Part shown: piece after piece, positions 43,168 through 52,437 of the stretch
Layout of the letters: the number at the start of each line of letters is the position of its first letter
Position numbering within the stretch: the first letter of the stretch is position 1
From: Bifidobacterium leontopitheci
Lineage (GTDB): Bacteria; Actinomycetota; Actinomycetes; Actinomycetales; Bifidobacteriaceae
DNA length: 64,000 nt
Reading direction: 5' to 3'
Assembly: GCF_009193355.1 (NCBI RefSeq)
Contig: NZ_WBVT01000009.1
Location: 29,403-93,402, forward strand
Program-made: the position numbers and the translations under genes
Notes under the pieces: model-generated
Seen by the model: only the letters and a program-made list of their open reading frames with translations
Told to the model about the DNA's origin: nothing
Database searches by the model: none

Positions 43168-46100
43168 ATGGGTACAGGAAAGGTGACGGGCAGGGTCATC
43201 GCATCGCTTGCGGCGACCGCCATGCTCGGCGGCGCGCTGGCCGTCGTGCCGATGTCGGCACAGGCCGACGACGGCACCGCCGCGGCCATCGCAGCGGCAG
43301 CCGCGACGCGACAGCAACAGACCGACACTGCGGCGACCGACGACGCGTCGGCCACGCAATCCAAGACAGCGGAAGACGCCGCGCGGAAGACGGCCGAGAA
43401 GGCCGCGGCGGCGGATACGACCGCAGGCGCGGCCAAGACAACAACCAACGCGACCAAGACAACAGCCAACACGGCCGCCGCAACCGCCGCCCCCAAGGCG
43501 ACCAACGGCAGCAACGGCCTCGGCGGCGACGTCCCCAGCGACTACACCGTCACCGACGACCAGATCAAGCAGCTCGACAACGTGATCTACGCGGTCAACG
43601 CGGGCGGCACGGTCACCGACTCGACCACCGACATCGGCGAGAAGCCGTACCCGTACGACAACGACTCCAAGCTGCCGTCCCAGTCCAACACGTCCGGCCG
43701 CCCGTCGCGCCCGAAGTTCAAGGACGCGCTCATCGGCGGCAAGCAGGCCGACCAGCAGTACACGGACGACGCGGCCAAACTCAACTGGGGCTATGCGGCG
43801 TCCACCGCCGACAACCCCACCACCAACGGCGGCAACGCCAACAGCTCCGACTCGTTCCAGTCGTGGCGCCAGGCCGACGCCAAGCAGCTCAAGGACGCCG
43901 ACGCCGCCGCCAAGCAGGCGTACGACAAGGACGGCGGCGTCGTCTACACGTTCGACCTGCCCAAGCGCGAGAAGGACGCGCAGGACTACACGTACTCAGT
44001 GCGCCTCGGCTTCTACGTCTCCGGCAACAACATCCCGTACGTGAAGATCGTCGCCAACCCCGGTGACGCCAACCAGCAGGTGCTGCGCGAGAACTTCCCG
44101 GTCATCGGCAACGTCAAGCACATCCTCACGTTCGACCACATCAAGCCGAACGCCAACGGCCAGATCGTCCTCAAGTTCCAGAGCAACTTTAAGCTCGACC
44201 CGGCGAACTTCAAGGGCGCCAAGGGCTGGAACAAGGAGTTCACCGACTGGAACGGCAGCGAGAAGCAGGACGCGCGCGTCTCCTACGTGGAGGTCGACGC
44301 CGAGCCGACCGCGCCCACTACCGCGGCCGGGCTCAAGACCGCGCTGACCGACACCTACAACCTGACCACTACGGCCCAGCAGACCGCGCTGCTCAACAGG
44401 ATCAAGGCCAACAAGACGTCCGACAACAAGCGCGCCGACGGTTCCGGTACCGCCGACTACTCGTCCGCCACGCTTGCGGCCGGCAGCGTCAAGACGTTCA
44501 ATGACGCCCGCGACGCCGCGCTCAAGGTCGCCGCCAAGGCGGACGCCTCCGCCGCCGACGTGATCGCCGCCTACCAGAAGGTGCAGGACGCTTGGGACAA
44601 GATCGGCGTCGACTACGACTACACCAGCGTCACCGGCGTGAACAGCGCGCGCCTGTACGCCACCGACGGCAGCCTCATCCAGGCGCACGGCGGCCAGATC
44701 CAGAAGGTCACCGACGTGGCCGACAAGGGCAACCTCGCCAAGTACGACGCCAACAAGGACGGCTCCGTATGGGTGTGGGTCGGCGAGGACAAGACCAACG
44801 GCACGTCGGCGCTCGGCGTGCACGAGTACGTGTCCGACGACCTGGCCAACTGGAACAACATCGGCCTCGTGCTGCCCACCTACCAGGATTCCGTGAAGGG
44901 CAAGGAATTCAGCGCCATGCCCAAGATCGAGTTCCCGGACAGCGCCGCCGACATGGCCGCCGACCCCGACTACCAGGCCGTGTACGGCAAGGACTTCGAC
45001 CGCTTCGCCGGCGACCTGTGGAACCACAACCTCAAGAACGCCGACGACGTCTACAAGATGCTCAAGTTCGACATGAACGTGGACGAAGGCATGATCCTCG
45101 AACGCCCGAAGCTCATCTACAACAGCAAGACCAAGCGCTGGGTGATCTGGTTCCACTGCGAAGGCTCCACCTACGGCAACCCGACGTCCGACTCCTACTC
45201 GAAGGCGCGCGCCGGCATCGCCGTGAGCGAAGGCTCCGACCCGACCGGACCGTTCAAGTTCCTCGGCTCGTTCCGCCTCGACTCCAACAAGGACGTCAAC
45301 GGCACGGTCGACGACTGGTCCAACGGCTACGGCCAGGTGCGCGACATGACCCTGTTCGTGGATGACAAGGACGCCAACGGCGACGGCGTGAACGACGCGT
45401 ACGTCGTCTACACGTCCGACGGCAACGGCGCGGTCTACGCCTCCCTGCTCAACTCCACCTACACCGGCATCGCCAGCTGGGACAAGACCACCGACACCAC
45501 GAAGCCCGCCTCCGTCAACGCGAAGGCCGGCAGCGAGGTCACCAAGGACAACGGCGTGACCTACAACTGGATCGCCGGCGGCGGCATGGAGGCCCCGGCC
45601 ATCGCCGAAAACAACGGCAAGTACTATCTGATCACCTCCGGCACCAACGGTTGGGCGCCCGCGTCCGCGCACCTCAACGTGTCCTCGGACGGCATCCTCG
45701 GCTCTTACAAGAGCACCGACGCGCCCGGCACCACCGTGGCCGGCGCCTCCAGCGACAGCACCGAAGCGTGGGACAACTTCATCTCCCAGAGCTCCAACCT
45801 GTTCGCCATCGACCCCGAGCAGGGCATCTGGGGCTACATGGGCAACCAGTGGTTCAACCCGGACGGCGGCTACAACATCGCCGACTCGCGCTACATCATC
45901 CTGCCAGTGCGCTTCGTGGGCGACTCCGGCAAGATGGAGATCCTCGGCGACGCCAACTGGCTGCCCACCCAGCCGCTGAGCTCCCTCGTCGCCAAGATCG
46001 AAGGCTACGGCCTCAAGGAATCCGACTACACGGCCGCCAGCTGGAAGCCGTTCGCCGCGGCGCTCGCCTACGCCAAGCAGACCGCCGGTGACAAGTCCGC

Positions 46101-47373
46101 ACCCGAAGTGCAGGTCGACTTCGCCCGGCGCTCGCTCAACGACGCGTGGTGCAGCCTCGCCAAGGCCGGCGCGTCCGGCGGCGACGGCTTCACCGAGTGC
46201 GCGGTCGGCGGCCTCGCCTACAAGGTGAGCTTCGAGGAGTCCGGCTCCGGCAAGTACGCGTGCGACGGCGTGAACACCGACAAGTCGCGTTGGTCCACGT
46301 GGCCGAATGCCGACTCGACCATCACGTTCAAGTGGGACGACGGCGCGGTGAAGGCATCCGACGGCGGCAAGCTGTCCGTCACGTTCTCCGAGCAGGCGCC
46401 CGACGGCGTGCTCGTCGAAGGCCTCGACGCCGCCACCGGCAAGTGGGTGAAGCTCGGCGAGAAGGACGTCGCCAAGAAGGTCGGCGCCTACGATGTGACG
46501 CTCGACCCGTCCGTCGTGTCCACGCAGGTGCGCGTGACGATGCAGGGCCAGTGGATGAAGGCGAACGAGATCACGTTCACCGGCGTGACCACGCTGCCCG
46601 CGTCCATCGCCGGCATCACCTACGGCGAGAACGGCGCGCAGTCCGTATCTGAATTCACGCAGGACAAGACGGACTACCTCGTGCCGGTCGACGACCTGTC
46701 GAAGATCGGCACCGTCGCGGCCGTCGACCCGAAGGGCGTCGTCACCGTCGACCAGCCGACCAAGGACAACGGCTACGTGGCGACGATCACGGTCGTCGAC
46801 CGCGCCGACGACCCGCAGGTCAAGACCGTCTACAAGGTCACGTTCGTCAAGCGCGACACCACTGCGCCGACGCTCGACGTCAAGGCGCCCGCCAACGGCG
46901 AGGTCCAGCTCAAGGACGCGCACGTCACCGCGACCGCCACCGACGACAGCGGCAAGACGCCCACCCTCGAATACACGCTCGACCGCGGCAAGACGTGGAA
47001 GGCGTTCCCTGCTGAAGGCGTCACGTTCGCCGAGCTGGGCGCCGCGACGCTGGGCATCCGCGCCACCGACGAGCAGGGCAATGTGTCCTACTTCTGGGGC
47101 GAGTACACCGTGATCGCGAACAAGACCGACGGTGGTAACGGCGGTCAGCCGGGTGGGCAGCCGGGCGGTAACGGCGGGCAGCAGCCTGGCGGCGACTCCG
47201 GTCAGGGCCAGCAGCCTGGCTCTGGCTCCGGTCAGAACGGCCAGAACAACGCCGGCGGCAAGGGCGGTCAGATCGCCCGCACCGGCGCATCCGTCGCCTC
47301 GGTCGCCGCGCTCGGTGCGCTGGCCGTGCTCTCCGGCGCGGCCGTGACGCTCACCAAGCGTCGCCGCGGCTGA
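43168..47373 (+). CDS. Large secreted GH43 enzyme, exo-beta-1,3-galactanase-like, cell-wall anchored
   Basis: Predicted 1401-residue surface enzyme. A signal peptide ends near residue 31 (SAQA-DD). A 70-residue Ala/Thr/Lys-rich stretch and a jelly-roll-like region follow, with a FIVAR-like helical segment at about 390-480. The catalytic region (about 485-940) begins ARLYATDGSLIQAHGGQI and includes LERPKLIYNSKTKRWVIWFH, both typical of GH43 subfamily 24 exo-beta-1,3-galactosidases acting on arabinogalactan. Ig-like and Cys-containing modules follow. A Gly/Gln/Asn-rich spacer leads to IARTG (1369-1373), a hydrophobic helix and KRRRG: a sortase-like anchor lacking the canonical Leu-Pro. GAAGGAGAC precedes the ATG at 43168. 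Confidence 0.82.
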   Translation: MGTGKVTGRVIASLAATAMLGGALAVVPMSAQADDGTAAAIAAAAATRQQQTDTAATDDASATQSKTAEDAARKTAEKAAAADTTAGAAKTTTNATKTTANTAAATAAPKATNGSNGLGGDVPSDYTVTDDQIKQLDNVIYAVNAGGTVTDSTTDIGEKPYPYDNDSKLPSQSNTSGRPSRPKFKDALIGGKQADQQYTDDAAKLNWGYAASTADNPTTNGGNANSSDSFQSWRQADAKQLKDADAAAKQAYDKDGGVVYTFDLPKREKDAQDYTYSVRLGFYVSGNNIPYVKIVANPGDANQQVLRENFPVIGNVKHILTFDHIKPNANGQIVLKFQSNFKLDPANFKGAKGWNKEFTDWNGSEKQDARVSYVEVDAEPTAPTTAAGLKTALTDTYNLTTTAQQTALLNRIKANKTSDNKRADGSGTADYSSATLAAGSVKTFNDARDAALKVAAKADASAADVIAAYQKVQDAWDKIGVDYDYTSVTGVNSARLYATDGSLIQAHGGQIQKVTDVADKGNLAKYDANKDGSVWVWVGEDKTNGTSALGVHEYVSDDLANWNNIGLVLPTYQDSVKGKEFSAMPKIEFPDSAADMAADPDYQAVYGKDFDRFAGDLWNHNLKNADDVYKMLKFDMNVDEGMILERPKLIYNSKTKRWVIWFHCEGSTYGNPTSDSYSKARAGIAVSEGSDPTGPFKFLGSFRLDSNKDVNGTVDDWSNGYGQVRDMTLFVDDKDANGDGVNDAYVVYTSDGNGAVYASLLNSTYTGIASWDKTTDTTKPASVNAKAGSEVTKDNGVTYNWIAGGGMEAPAIAENNGKYYLITSGTNGWAPASAHLNVSSDGILGSYKSTDAPGTTVAGASSDSTEAWDNFISQSSNLFAIDPEQGIWGYMGNQWFNPDGGYNIADSRYIILPVRFVGDSGKMEILGDANWLPTQPLSSLVAKIEGYGLKESDYTAASWKPFAAALAYAKQTAGDKSAPEVQVDFARRSLNDAWCSLAKAGASGGDGFTECAVGGLAYKVSFEESGSGKYACDGVNTDKSRWSTWPNADSTITFKWDDGAVKASDGGKLSVTFSEQAPDGVLVEGLDAATGKWVKLGEKDVAKKVGAYDVTLDPSVVSTQVRVTMQGQWMKANEITFTGVTTLPASIAGITYGENGAQSVSEFTQDKTDYLVPVDDLSKIGTVAAVDPKGVVTVDQPTKDNGYVATITVVDRADDPQVKTVYKVTFVKRDTTAPTLDVKAPANGEVQLKDAHVTATATDDSGKTPTLEYTLDRGKTWKAFPAEGVTFAELGAATLGIRATDEQGNVSYFWGEYTVIANKTDGGNGGQPGGQPGGNGGQQPGGDSGQGQQPGSGSGQNGQNNAGGKGGQIARTGASVASVAALGALAVLSGAAVTLTKRRRG

Positions 47374-47435
47374 CGCCCGCAGCGTGTGCGGTGGGCTGGC
47401 GCCGGCCGCGCGTGCTACGGATAACGGTAAATAGG

Positions 47436-47490
47436 AATCGGGGCGCGTTCGTCACCGCCGACATGGTTGGTGACGGACGCGCCCCGATTA
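47436..47490. terminator. Terminator of the GH43 gene
   Basis: A 21-bp stem, AATCGGGGCGCGTTCGTCAC and its complement with one G-U pair, encloses a 12-nt loop and is followed by ATTATTT. Confidence 0.88.
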
Positions 47491-47493
47491 TTT

Positions 47494-47664
47494 CCGCATG
47501 ATTTGAAGGCTATTCCCGAATAGGCGGGCATCTGCGCGAGTATCGGGCGTATTCGGTTTGCGGTTTCCGCCATTTTCCAAGGGCTTCGCATCGCGAAATA
47601 CCGCGTCTACCGGCGGCGATGCCCGCCTACTCCGGAATGCGGTTCAAAACAGGCCGATCATGCC
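47494..47664 (+). repeat. Family I element, copy after the GH43 gene
   Basis: It starts CCGCATGATTTGAAGGCTAT, carries CCCGAATAGGCGGGCATC, the internal TTTCCGCCATTTTCCAAGG, and ends GATGCCCGCCTACTCCGGAA with AAAACAGGCCGAT. It is the reference copy for comparison with 23210, 34972 and 40084. Confidence 0.87.
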
Positions 47665-47843
47665 GTGCGAAACGGCGATCGGGGGCGCAGATTGGACCCC
47701 GCGGGTCGGTGTGAAGCGCGCTGGCCGGTCGTTGACTTGGCACAGACGTCGCCTGCCGCGTTGCGAGAATCGGCCGGTTGCGGGTTTGCGGACATGCGGA
47801 TCTGCGGTTTGCGGGTTTGCGGGTCTGTTTCATGGTGTCTTCC

Positions 47844-47946
47844 GCGTCACTCTGCTCGCCCTTGCACAGTGACGCATTGCTGAAAACCCTTGCAAATACT
47901 GGGATTTCGACCTCATGTCACTCTGCTCGCCCGAGCAGAGTGACGC
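47844..47946. repeat. Family B palindrome doublet, copy 5
   Basis: GTCAC starts at 47846 and 47917 (71 bp) around CCCTTGCAAATACTGGGATT, the copy whose core is closest to family C. It precedes the 3' end of the IclR gene. Confidence 0.87.
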
Positions 47947-48011
47947 GGAAATGCCCGGCTGGGCTTCCTGAACCGCGTCTGCTTCTCGAGCCGCGCCCGC
48001 GCCCGCGGCGC

Positions 48012-48968
48012 CTACCGCCCGGCGCTCGCCTTGAGCAGCGCGTCGGTCAGGTACTTGCCGGCGGCCATGACCAGCGGTGCGTAGCGGCGTCCGGGCGCGT
48101 TGCCCATGCGGCCGGACGGTCCGGAGATCGAGATTGCGGCGATCACCTGCCCGGAGGCGTTGCGGATCGGCGCGGAGATCGAGCACACGCCCTCCTCGCG
48201 CTCGTTCACCGACTCGGACCAGCCGCGCTTGCGCACCGCGGCGAGCTTCGCGGCGGTGAACTTGGCGTGGCGCAGTCCCTGATGCAGCCGCTCGTTGTCC
48301 TCCCAAGCGAGCAGGATCTGCGCGGCCGACCCGGCCTCCATCGAGAGCATCGCGCCCACGGGGATCGAATCGCGCAGGCCGCTCGCGCGCTCCACTGCGG
48401 CGATGCACACGCGCTGGTCGCCCTGACGGCGGTAGATTTGCGCCGACTCGCCGGTGCGGTCGAGCAGCGTCTGCAGGATCGGTCCCGCCGCGGTGAGCAG
48501 ACGGTCCTCGCCTGCCGCGGCTGCCAGTTCGGCGAACCGCGAGCCGAGTACGAAACGGCCATGCTGGTCGCGCAGAACGAAACGGTGACGTTCCAGCGCG
48601 ATGGCGAGGCGGTGCGCGGTCGGCCGGGCGAGTCCGGTCGCCGAGACCAGCTGGCCGAGCGTGGAGGGGCCGGATTCCAGCGCGTCGAGGATCTTCACCG
48701 TCTTGTCGAGCACGCCGACGCCGGAATGGATTTCGCCTCCGCTGGTCTCACCGTTCTCTTCCTCTGCCGTGGTGGCCGCGGCGTCGCCGGTCGTCATCTC
48801 GTCGGTCTCGTCTGCTGCGGAATCGGTCACGTGCGTTCTGCTCCTCTCATCGTCGGTACTCCCGTACACGCCGGTGTCGTATGCATCGGTGTCGTATACG
48901 CTGCCGGCCGGGGTTTTGCCGAGTCGCTGGCTCGGTCCGGCCACGCCTGCTTGCATCAGGGAAGTCAT
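48012..48968 (-). CDS. IclR-family regulator, NdgR/AreB-like
   Basis: Predicted 318-residue regulator. An acidic, Thr/Asp-rich N-terminal extension of about 85 residues precedes the winged helix (STLGQLVSATGLARPTAHRL) and the IclR effector domain. Divergent placement next to leuC matches Streptomyces NdgR/AreB, which bind upstream of leuCD, so control of leucine synthesis is likely. The start at 48968 fits a leaderless message: CATAAT ends 8 nt upstream and TTGCAT lies 17 nt before it. An internal ATG about 55 codons downstream would remove the odd extension and remains possible. Confidence 0.85.
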   Translation of the reverse strand: MTSLMQAGVAGPSQRLGKTPAGSVYDTDAYDTGVYGSTDDERSRTHVTDSAADETDEMTTGDAAATTAEEENGETSGGEIHSGVGVLDKTVKILDALESGPSTLGQLVSATGLARPTAHRLAIALERHRFVLRDQHGRFVLGSRFAELAAAAGEDRLLTAAGPILQTLLDRTGESAQIYRRQGDQRVCIAAVERASGLRDSIPVGAMLSMEAGSAAQILLAWEDNERLHQGLRHAKFTAAKLAAVRKRGWSESVNEREEGVCSISAPIRNASGQVIAAISISGPSGRMGNAPGRRYAPLVMAAGKYLTDALLKASAGR

Positions 48969-48976
48969 ACTGAAGG

Positions 48977-49005
48977 ATTATGCCATCTCACATACTGAAA
49001 TGCAA
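48977..49005 (-). promoter_or_regulatory. Promoter of the IclR gene
   Basis: On the minus strand TTGCAT (49005-49000), a 17-nt spacer and CATAAT (48982-48977) sit 8 nt before the ATG. CATCTCACAT (48984-48993) in the spacer has a near copy CATCTCATAT at 49141-49150 on the leuC side; these may be regulator sites. No gene lies in 48969-49296. Confidence 0.55.
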
Positions 49006-49296
49006 AAGTCACATAGCTGATGTTCTGATAAAAATCAATAGTTTCACCTGATTTTCCGGCCGCTCAACGCCGCCGAAACATGACGGAAACATGCAAACCG
49101 TTGCAATGACACGGTTTTGCGCACGGCCGTCCGTAACCCCATCTCATATATCGGCCTAGCGCGCCTGCCGCCGTGACCTACCCCATACGCTTATTACCAC
49201 ATCAAGGGCGTAAGGGCAATACCTTGCGCGAAGAAACTGCGAAAAAACGCGAAGAAACCGCGAGAAATTTCAGCAAGGAATCTAGGGAGGTCCCGA

Positions 49297-50700
49297 ATGG
49301 GAACCACATTGGCCGAGAAGGTCTGGGCCGATCATCTGGTGCGAAAGGGCAGCGACGGCGCGCCCGATCTGCTGTACATCGACCTCATGCTCATGCACGA
49401 GGTCACCAGCCCGCAGGCGTTCGAGGGCCTGCGTCTGGCCGGCCGCAAGCCGCGTCACGTCGACCAGCTCATCGCCACCGAGGACCACAACACGCCGACC
49501 GTCGACATCGACCGTCCGAACCCGGACAAGACGAGCGCGCTGCAGCTGAGCACGCTCGAGAAGAACTGCAAGGAGTTCGGCGTGCGCCTGCACCCGCTCG
49601 GCGACGCCGACCAGGGCATCGTCCACGCGTTCGCGCCGATCCTGGGCCTCACACAGCCGGGCATGACGATCGTGTGCGGCGACTCGCACACGTCCACGCA
49701 CGGCGCGTTCGGCGCGCTCGCGTTCGGCATCGGCACCAGCGAGGTCGAGCATGTGATGGCCACGCAGACGCTGTCGCTCAAGCCGTTCAAGACGATGGCC
49801 ATCAACGTCAACGGCAAGCTGCCGGCGGACGCGACCGCCAAGGACATCATCCTCGCGATCATCGCGAAGATCGGCACCGGCGGCGGTCAGGGGTACGTCA
49901 TCGAGTACCGTGGCGAGGCGATTCGCAACCTCACCATGGACGAGCGCATGACCGTGTGCAACATGTCCATCGAGGCGGGCGCCCGCGCCGGCATGATCGC
50001 GCCGGACGAGACGACGTTCGAGTATCTCAAGGGCCGTCCGCACGCGCCGGAAGGCGCGCTGTGGGACCAGGCCGTCGCGTACTGGAAGACGCTGCGGACG
50101 GACGACGACGCCGTGTTCGACAAGGTCGTGGACATCGACGCGACCAAGCTCGGTCCGTACGTCACGTGGGGCACGAACCCCGGTCAGGGCTTGCCGATCA
50201 CCGCGAACGTGCCGGTTCCGTCCGAGATCGCCGACGCGACCAAGCGGTCCGCCGCCGAGCGCGCGATCGCGTACATGGGTCTCAAGCCGGGCATGCCGAT
50301 CAAGGATATCGCCGTGGATACGGTGTTCATCGGCTCCTGCACGAACGGCCGCATCGACGACCTGCGTCAGGCCGCGGCCATCATGAAGGGCCACCACAAG
50401 GCGAAGAGCATCCACCGCGTGCTCGTGGTGCCGGCTTCGTCGCGTGTGCGTCTGCAGGCGGAGCGCGAGGGTCTCGACAAGGTGTTCGAGGACTTCGGCG
50501 CCGAGTGGCGCAACGCCGGCTGCTCGATGTGCCTGGGCATGAACCCGGACAAGCTGGTGCCGAACGAACGCTCGATCTCGACGTCGAACCGCAACTTCGA
50601 GGGCCGTCAGGGCAAGGGTTCGCGCACGCATCTCGCGTCGCCGGCCGTGGCCGCGGCGACCGCCATCCGCGGCACGATCTCGTCTCCCGCCGACCTGTAA
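49297..50700 (+). CDS. leuC: 3-isopropylmalate dehydratase large subunit
   Basis: Predicted 467-residue large subunit of isopropylmalate isomerase, third pathway step of leucine biosynthesis, converting 2- to 3-isopropylmalate with the LeuD subunit. The N-terminus [32 protein letters not shown], and the three cluster-binding cysteines (Cys348 in [10 protein letters not shown]; Cys409 and Cys412 in [10 protein letters not shown]) are all present, so the 4Fe-4S site is intact. Length is normal for the family. AGGGAGG precedes the ATG. The divergent IclR regulator probably controls it. Confidence 0.97.
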   Translation: MGTTLAEKVWADHLVRKGSDGAPDLLYIDLMLMHEVTSPQAFEGLRLAGRKPRHVDQLIATEDHNTPTVDIDRPNPDKTSALQLSTLEKNCKEFGVRLHPLGDADQGIVHAFAPILGLTQPGMTIVCGDSHTSTHGAFGALAFGIGTSEVEHVMATQTLSLKPFKTMAINVNGKLPADATAKDIILAIIAKIGTGGGQGYVIEYRGEAIRNLTMDERMTVCNMSIEAGARAGMIAPDETTFEYLKGRPHAPEGALWDQAVAYWKTLRTDDDAVFDKVVDIDATKLGPYVTWGTNPGQGLPITANVPVPSEIADATKRSAAERAIAYMGLKPGMPIKDIAVDTVFIGSCTNGRIDDLRQAAAIMKGHHKAKSIHRVLVVPASSRVRLQAEREGLDKVFEDFGAEWRNAGCSMCLGMNPDKLVPNERSISTSNRNFEGRQGKGSRTHLASPAVAAATAIRGTISSPADL

Positions 50701-50715
50701 ACGAAACCGCACTAT

Positions 50716-50777
50716 GTAAACGGGCCGCGTGCCGCGTAAAACGGACCGCGTGCTGCGTAAAACGGACCGCGTGCCGC
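50716..50777 (+). repeat. Three tandem 20-21-bp repeats between leuC and leuD
   Basis: GTAAAACGGACCGCGTGCCG-type units start at 50716, 50736 and 50757, directly after the leuC stop. A family A variant hairpin (CTCCCGCTGGCGGGAG, then TGTCGGCCGTAAGGCCGACT) follows at 50795-50834. Confidence 0.8.
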
Positions 50778-50924
50778 GCGGCACCCCCCATTCCGCTCCC
50801 GCTGGCGGGAGCTGTCGGCCGTAAGGCCGACTGAGGGTGGTCCGTACGCCGCTGCGACACACCACCCCAGTCGGCGCCGCCGACAGCCCCCGCCAGCGGG
50901 GCGATACTGCAAAGGACTTTCATC

Positions 50925-51614
50925 ATGGAAAAACTCACTACTTTGACCGGCGTGGGCGTGCCGCTGCGCCGCTCCAACGTCGATACCGACCAGATCATTC
51001 CGGCCGTGTTCCTCAAGCGCGTCACCAAGACCGGCTTCGACGACGCGCTGTTCTACGCGTGGCGTCGCGACCCGAACTTCGTGCTCAACAAGCCGGAGTT
51101 CGCGAAGGGCCGGATTCTGGTCGCCGGCCCCGAATTCGGTATCGGCTCCTCGCGTGAGCATGCCGTGTGGGCGCTGCACGACTACGGTTTCCGCGTGGTC
51201 ATCGCGCCGAGCTTCGCTGACATCTTCTATGGCAACACCGCGAAGAACGGCGTGCTTGCGGCGATTATGCCGCAGGAGGGCGTCGAGCTGCTGTGGAAGC
51301 TGCTTGAGGAGGAGCCGGGCCGCGAGATGACCGTCTCGCTGGAGGATCGTACGGTGACGTGCGGCGACGTGACGCTGCCGTTCGAGGTGAACGACTACAC
51401 GCGTTGGCGTCTGATGAACGGCTACGACGACATCGACCTGACGCTCCAGCATGAGGACGATATCGCCGCGTACGAGAAGATGCGCGCCGAGCGGTTCCCG
51501 TTCAAGCCGAAGACGATTCCGGCCAAGCACCTGCCCGAGGAGCCCGTCGCCTCCGCCCGCGAGCCGCAGGACGAGACCTGGGCCGGCCCCCTCGCCGACC
51601 GCGGCATCATCTGA
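50925..51614 (+). CDS. leuD: 3-isopropylmalate dehydratase small subunit
   Basis: Predicted 229-residue small subunit completing isopropylmalate isomerase. [37 protein letters not shown] and [12 protein letters not shown] are diagnostic. AAAGGAC precedes the ATG. The 224-bp gap to leuC is unusually long for this pair and is filled by tandem repeats and a family A variant hairpin, which could change the LeuC to LeuD ratio. The last 25 residues extend beyond the core. Confidence 0.97.
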   Translation: MEKLTTLTGVGVPLRRSNVDTDQIIPAVFLKRVTKTGFDDALFYAWRRDPNFVLNKPEFAKGRILVAGPEFGIGSSREHAVWALHDYGFRVVIAPSFADIFYGNTAKNGVLAAIMPQEGVELLWKLLEEEPGREMTVSLEDRTVTCGDVTLPFEVNDYTRWRLMNGYDDIDLTLQHEDDIAAYEKMRAERFPFKPKTIPAKHLPEEPVASAREPQDETWAGPLADRGII

Positions 51615-51653
51615 TCGCAGCCGGGGCGTCGTCCGCCGCGCACCCGCCTGTTC

Positions 51654-52335
51654 ACGACAAACCGTACTCGAACCGTCGCTCCGAGTACGGTCGGTTCGGA
51701 TGATTGCGGCGTGCTGGATTGTCGGTGCGTGCGATCTGCGCCTCGGTCCCCTCGATGGAGGGGGCTGTTGGCGGAGCCGACTGGGGGAGCGCACCCGCTT
51801 CGTCAACGAACCGTACTCGTACAATCCATCCGAGTACGTTCCGTTGAGAAAAAATGACGGACCGTACCCGTACCACTTCCTACGAGTACGTTCCGTTAAG
51901 AAAAATGACCGCGTTCGGCTGGATTCCCGGCGTATGCAATTTGCGCCCTTGGCCCCCTCGGTGGAGGGCCGAGCCGTATAGCAAACGCCGGAGGCGTTTG
52001 TAGGCGAGGAGCGAGCGACAGCGAGCCAGTATTGAGCCGGCCGAAGGCCGTCCTTGATTGCAGGACGCTGGCAGCCGTAGGCTGACTGGGGGAGCGCACC
52101 CGCTTCGCACCAGCACGTTCACAACGAACCGTACTCGTACTACGTTCCCGAGTACGTTCCGTCATGAAACAATGACCGACCGTACTCATACCGCGTCTCC
52201 GAGTACGGTTCGTTAATAAATCGTGACGCAACGTACTCGAACCGTGTTTACGAGTACGTTCCGTCGATATTCCATGACAAACCGTACTCGAACCGTCCGT
52301 TCCGAGTACGTTCCGTCGAATTATGCGGACGCACC
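51654..52335. repeat. Family E arrays (51-bp period) with family A repeats
   Basis: Family E unit: CCGTACTCG, about 15 nt, CGAGTACGTTCCGT, then a spacer often ending ATGAC. A single unit lies at 51660, a pair with GTAC at 51813 and 51864, and a run of four at 52131, 52182, 52233 and 52284. All steps are exactly 51 bp. A short family A unit (51735-51800) and a long one (51948-52110) separate the arrays. No gene is seen in 51615-52437. Confidence 0.9.
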
Positions 52336-52437
52336 ATATCTACCGCCCTGTTTTTCTTCGTGTTATCGTCGGAGGGATAGGCAGGGGCGGCGTCCGCGCG
52401 ACGTCGGCCGCGACGCGACGACCGGAAGGGGCATGGC

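Noticed and set aside
52121..52335. CRISPR array
   Set aside because: Regular repeats with 51-bp steps resemble one, but repeats are short palindromes with many changes, the spacers are partly conserved, and no cas genes are in the window.
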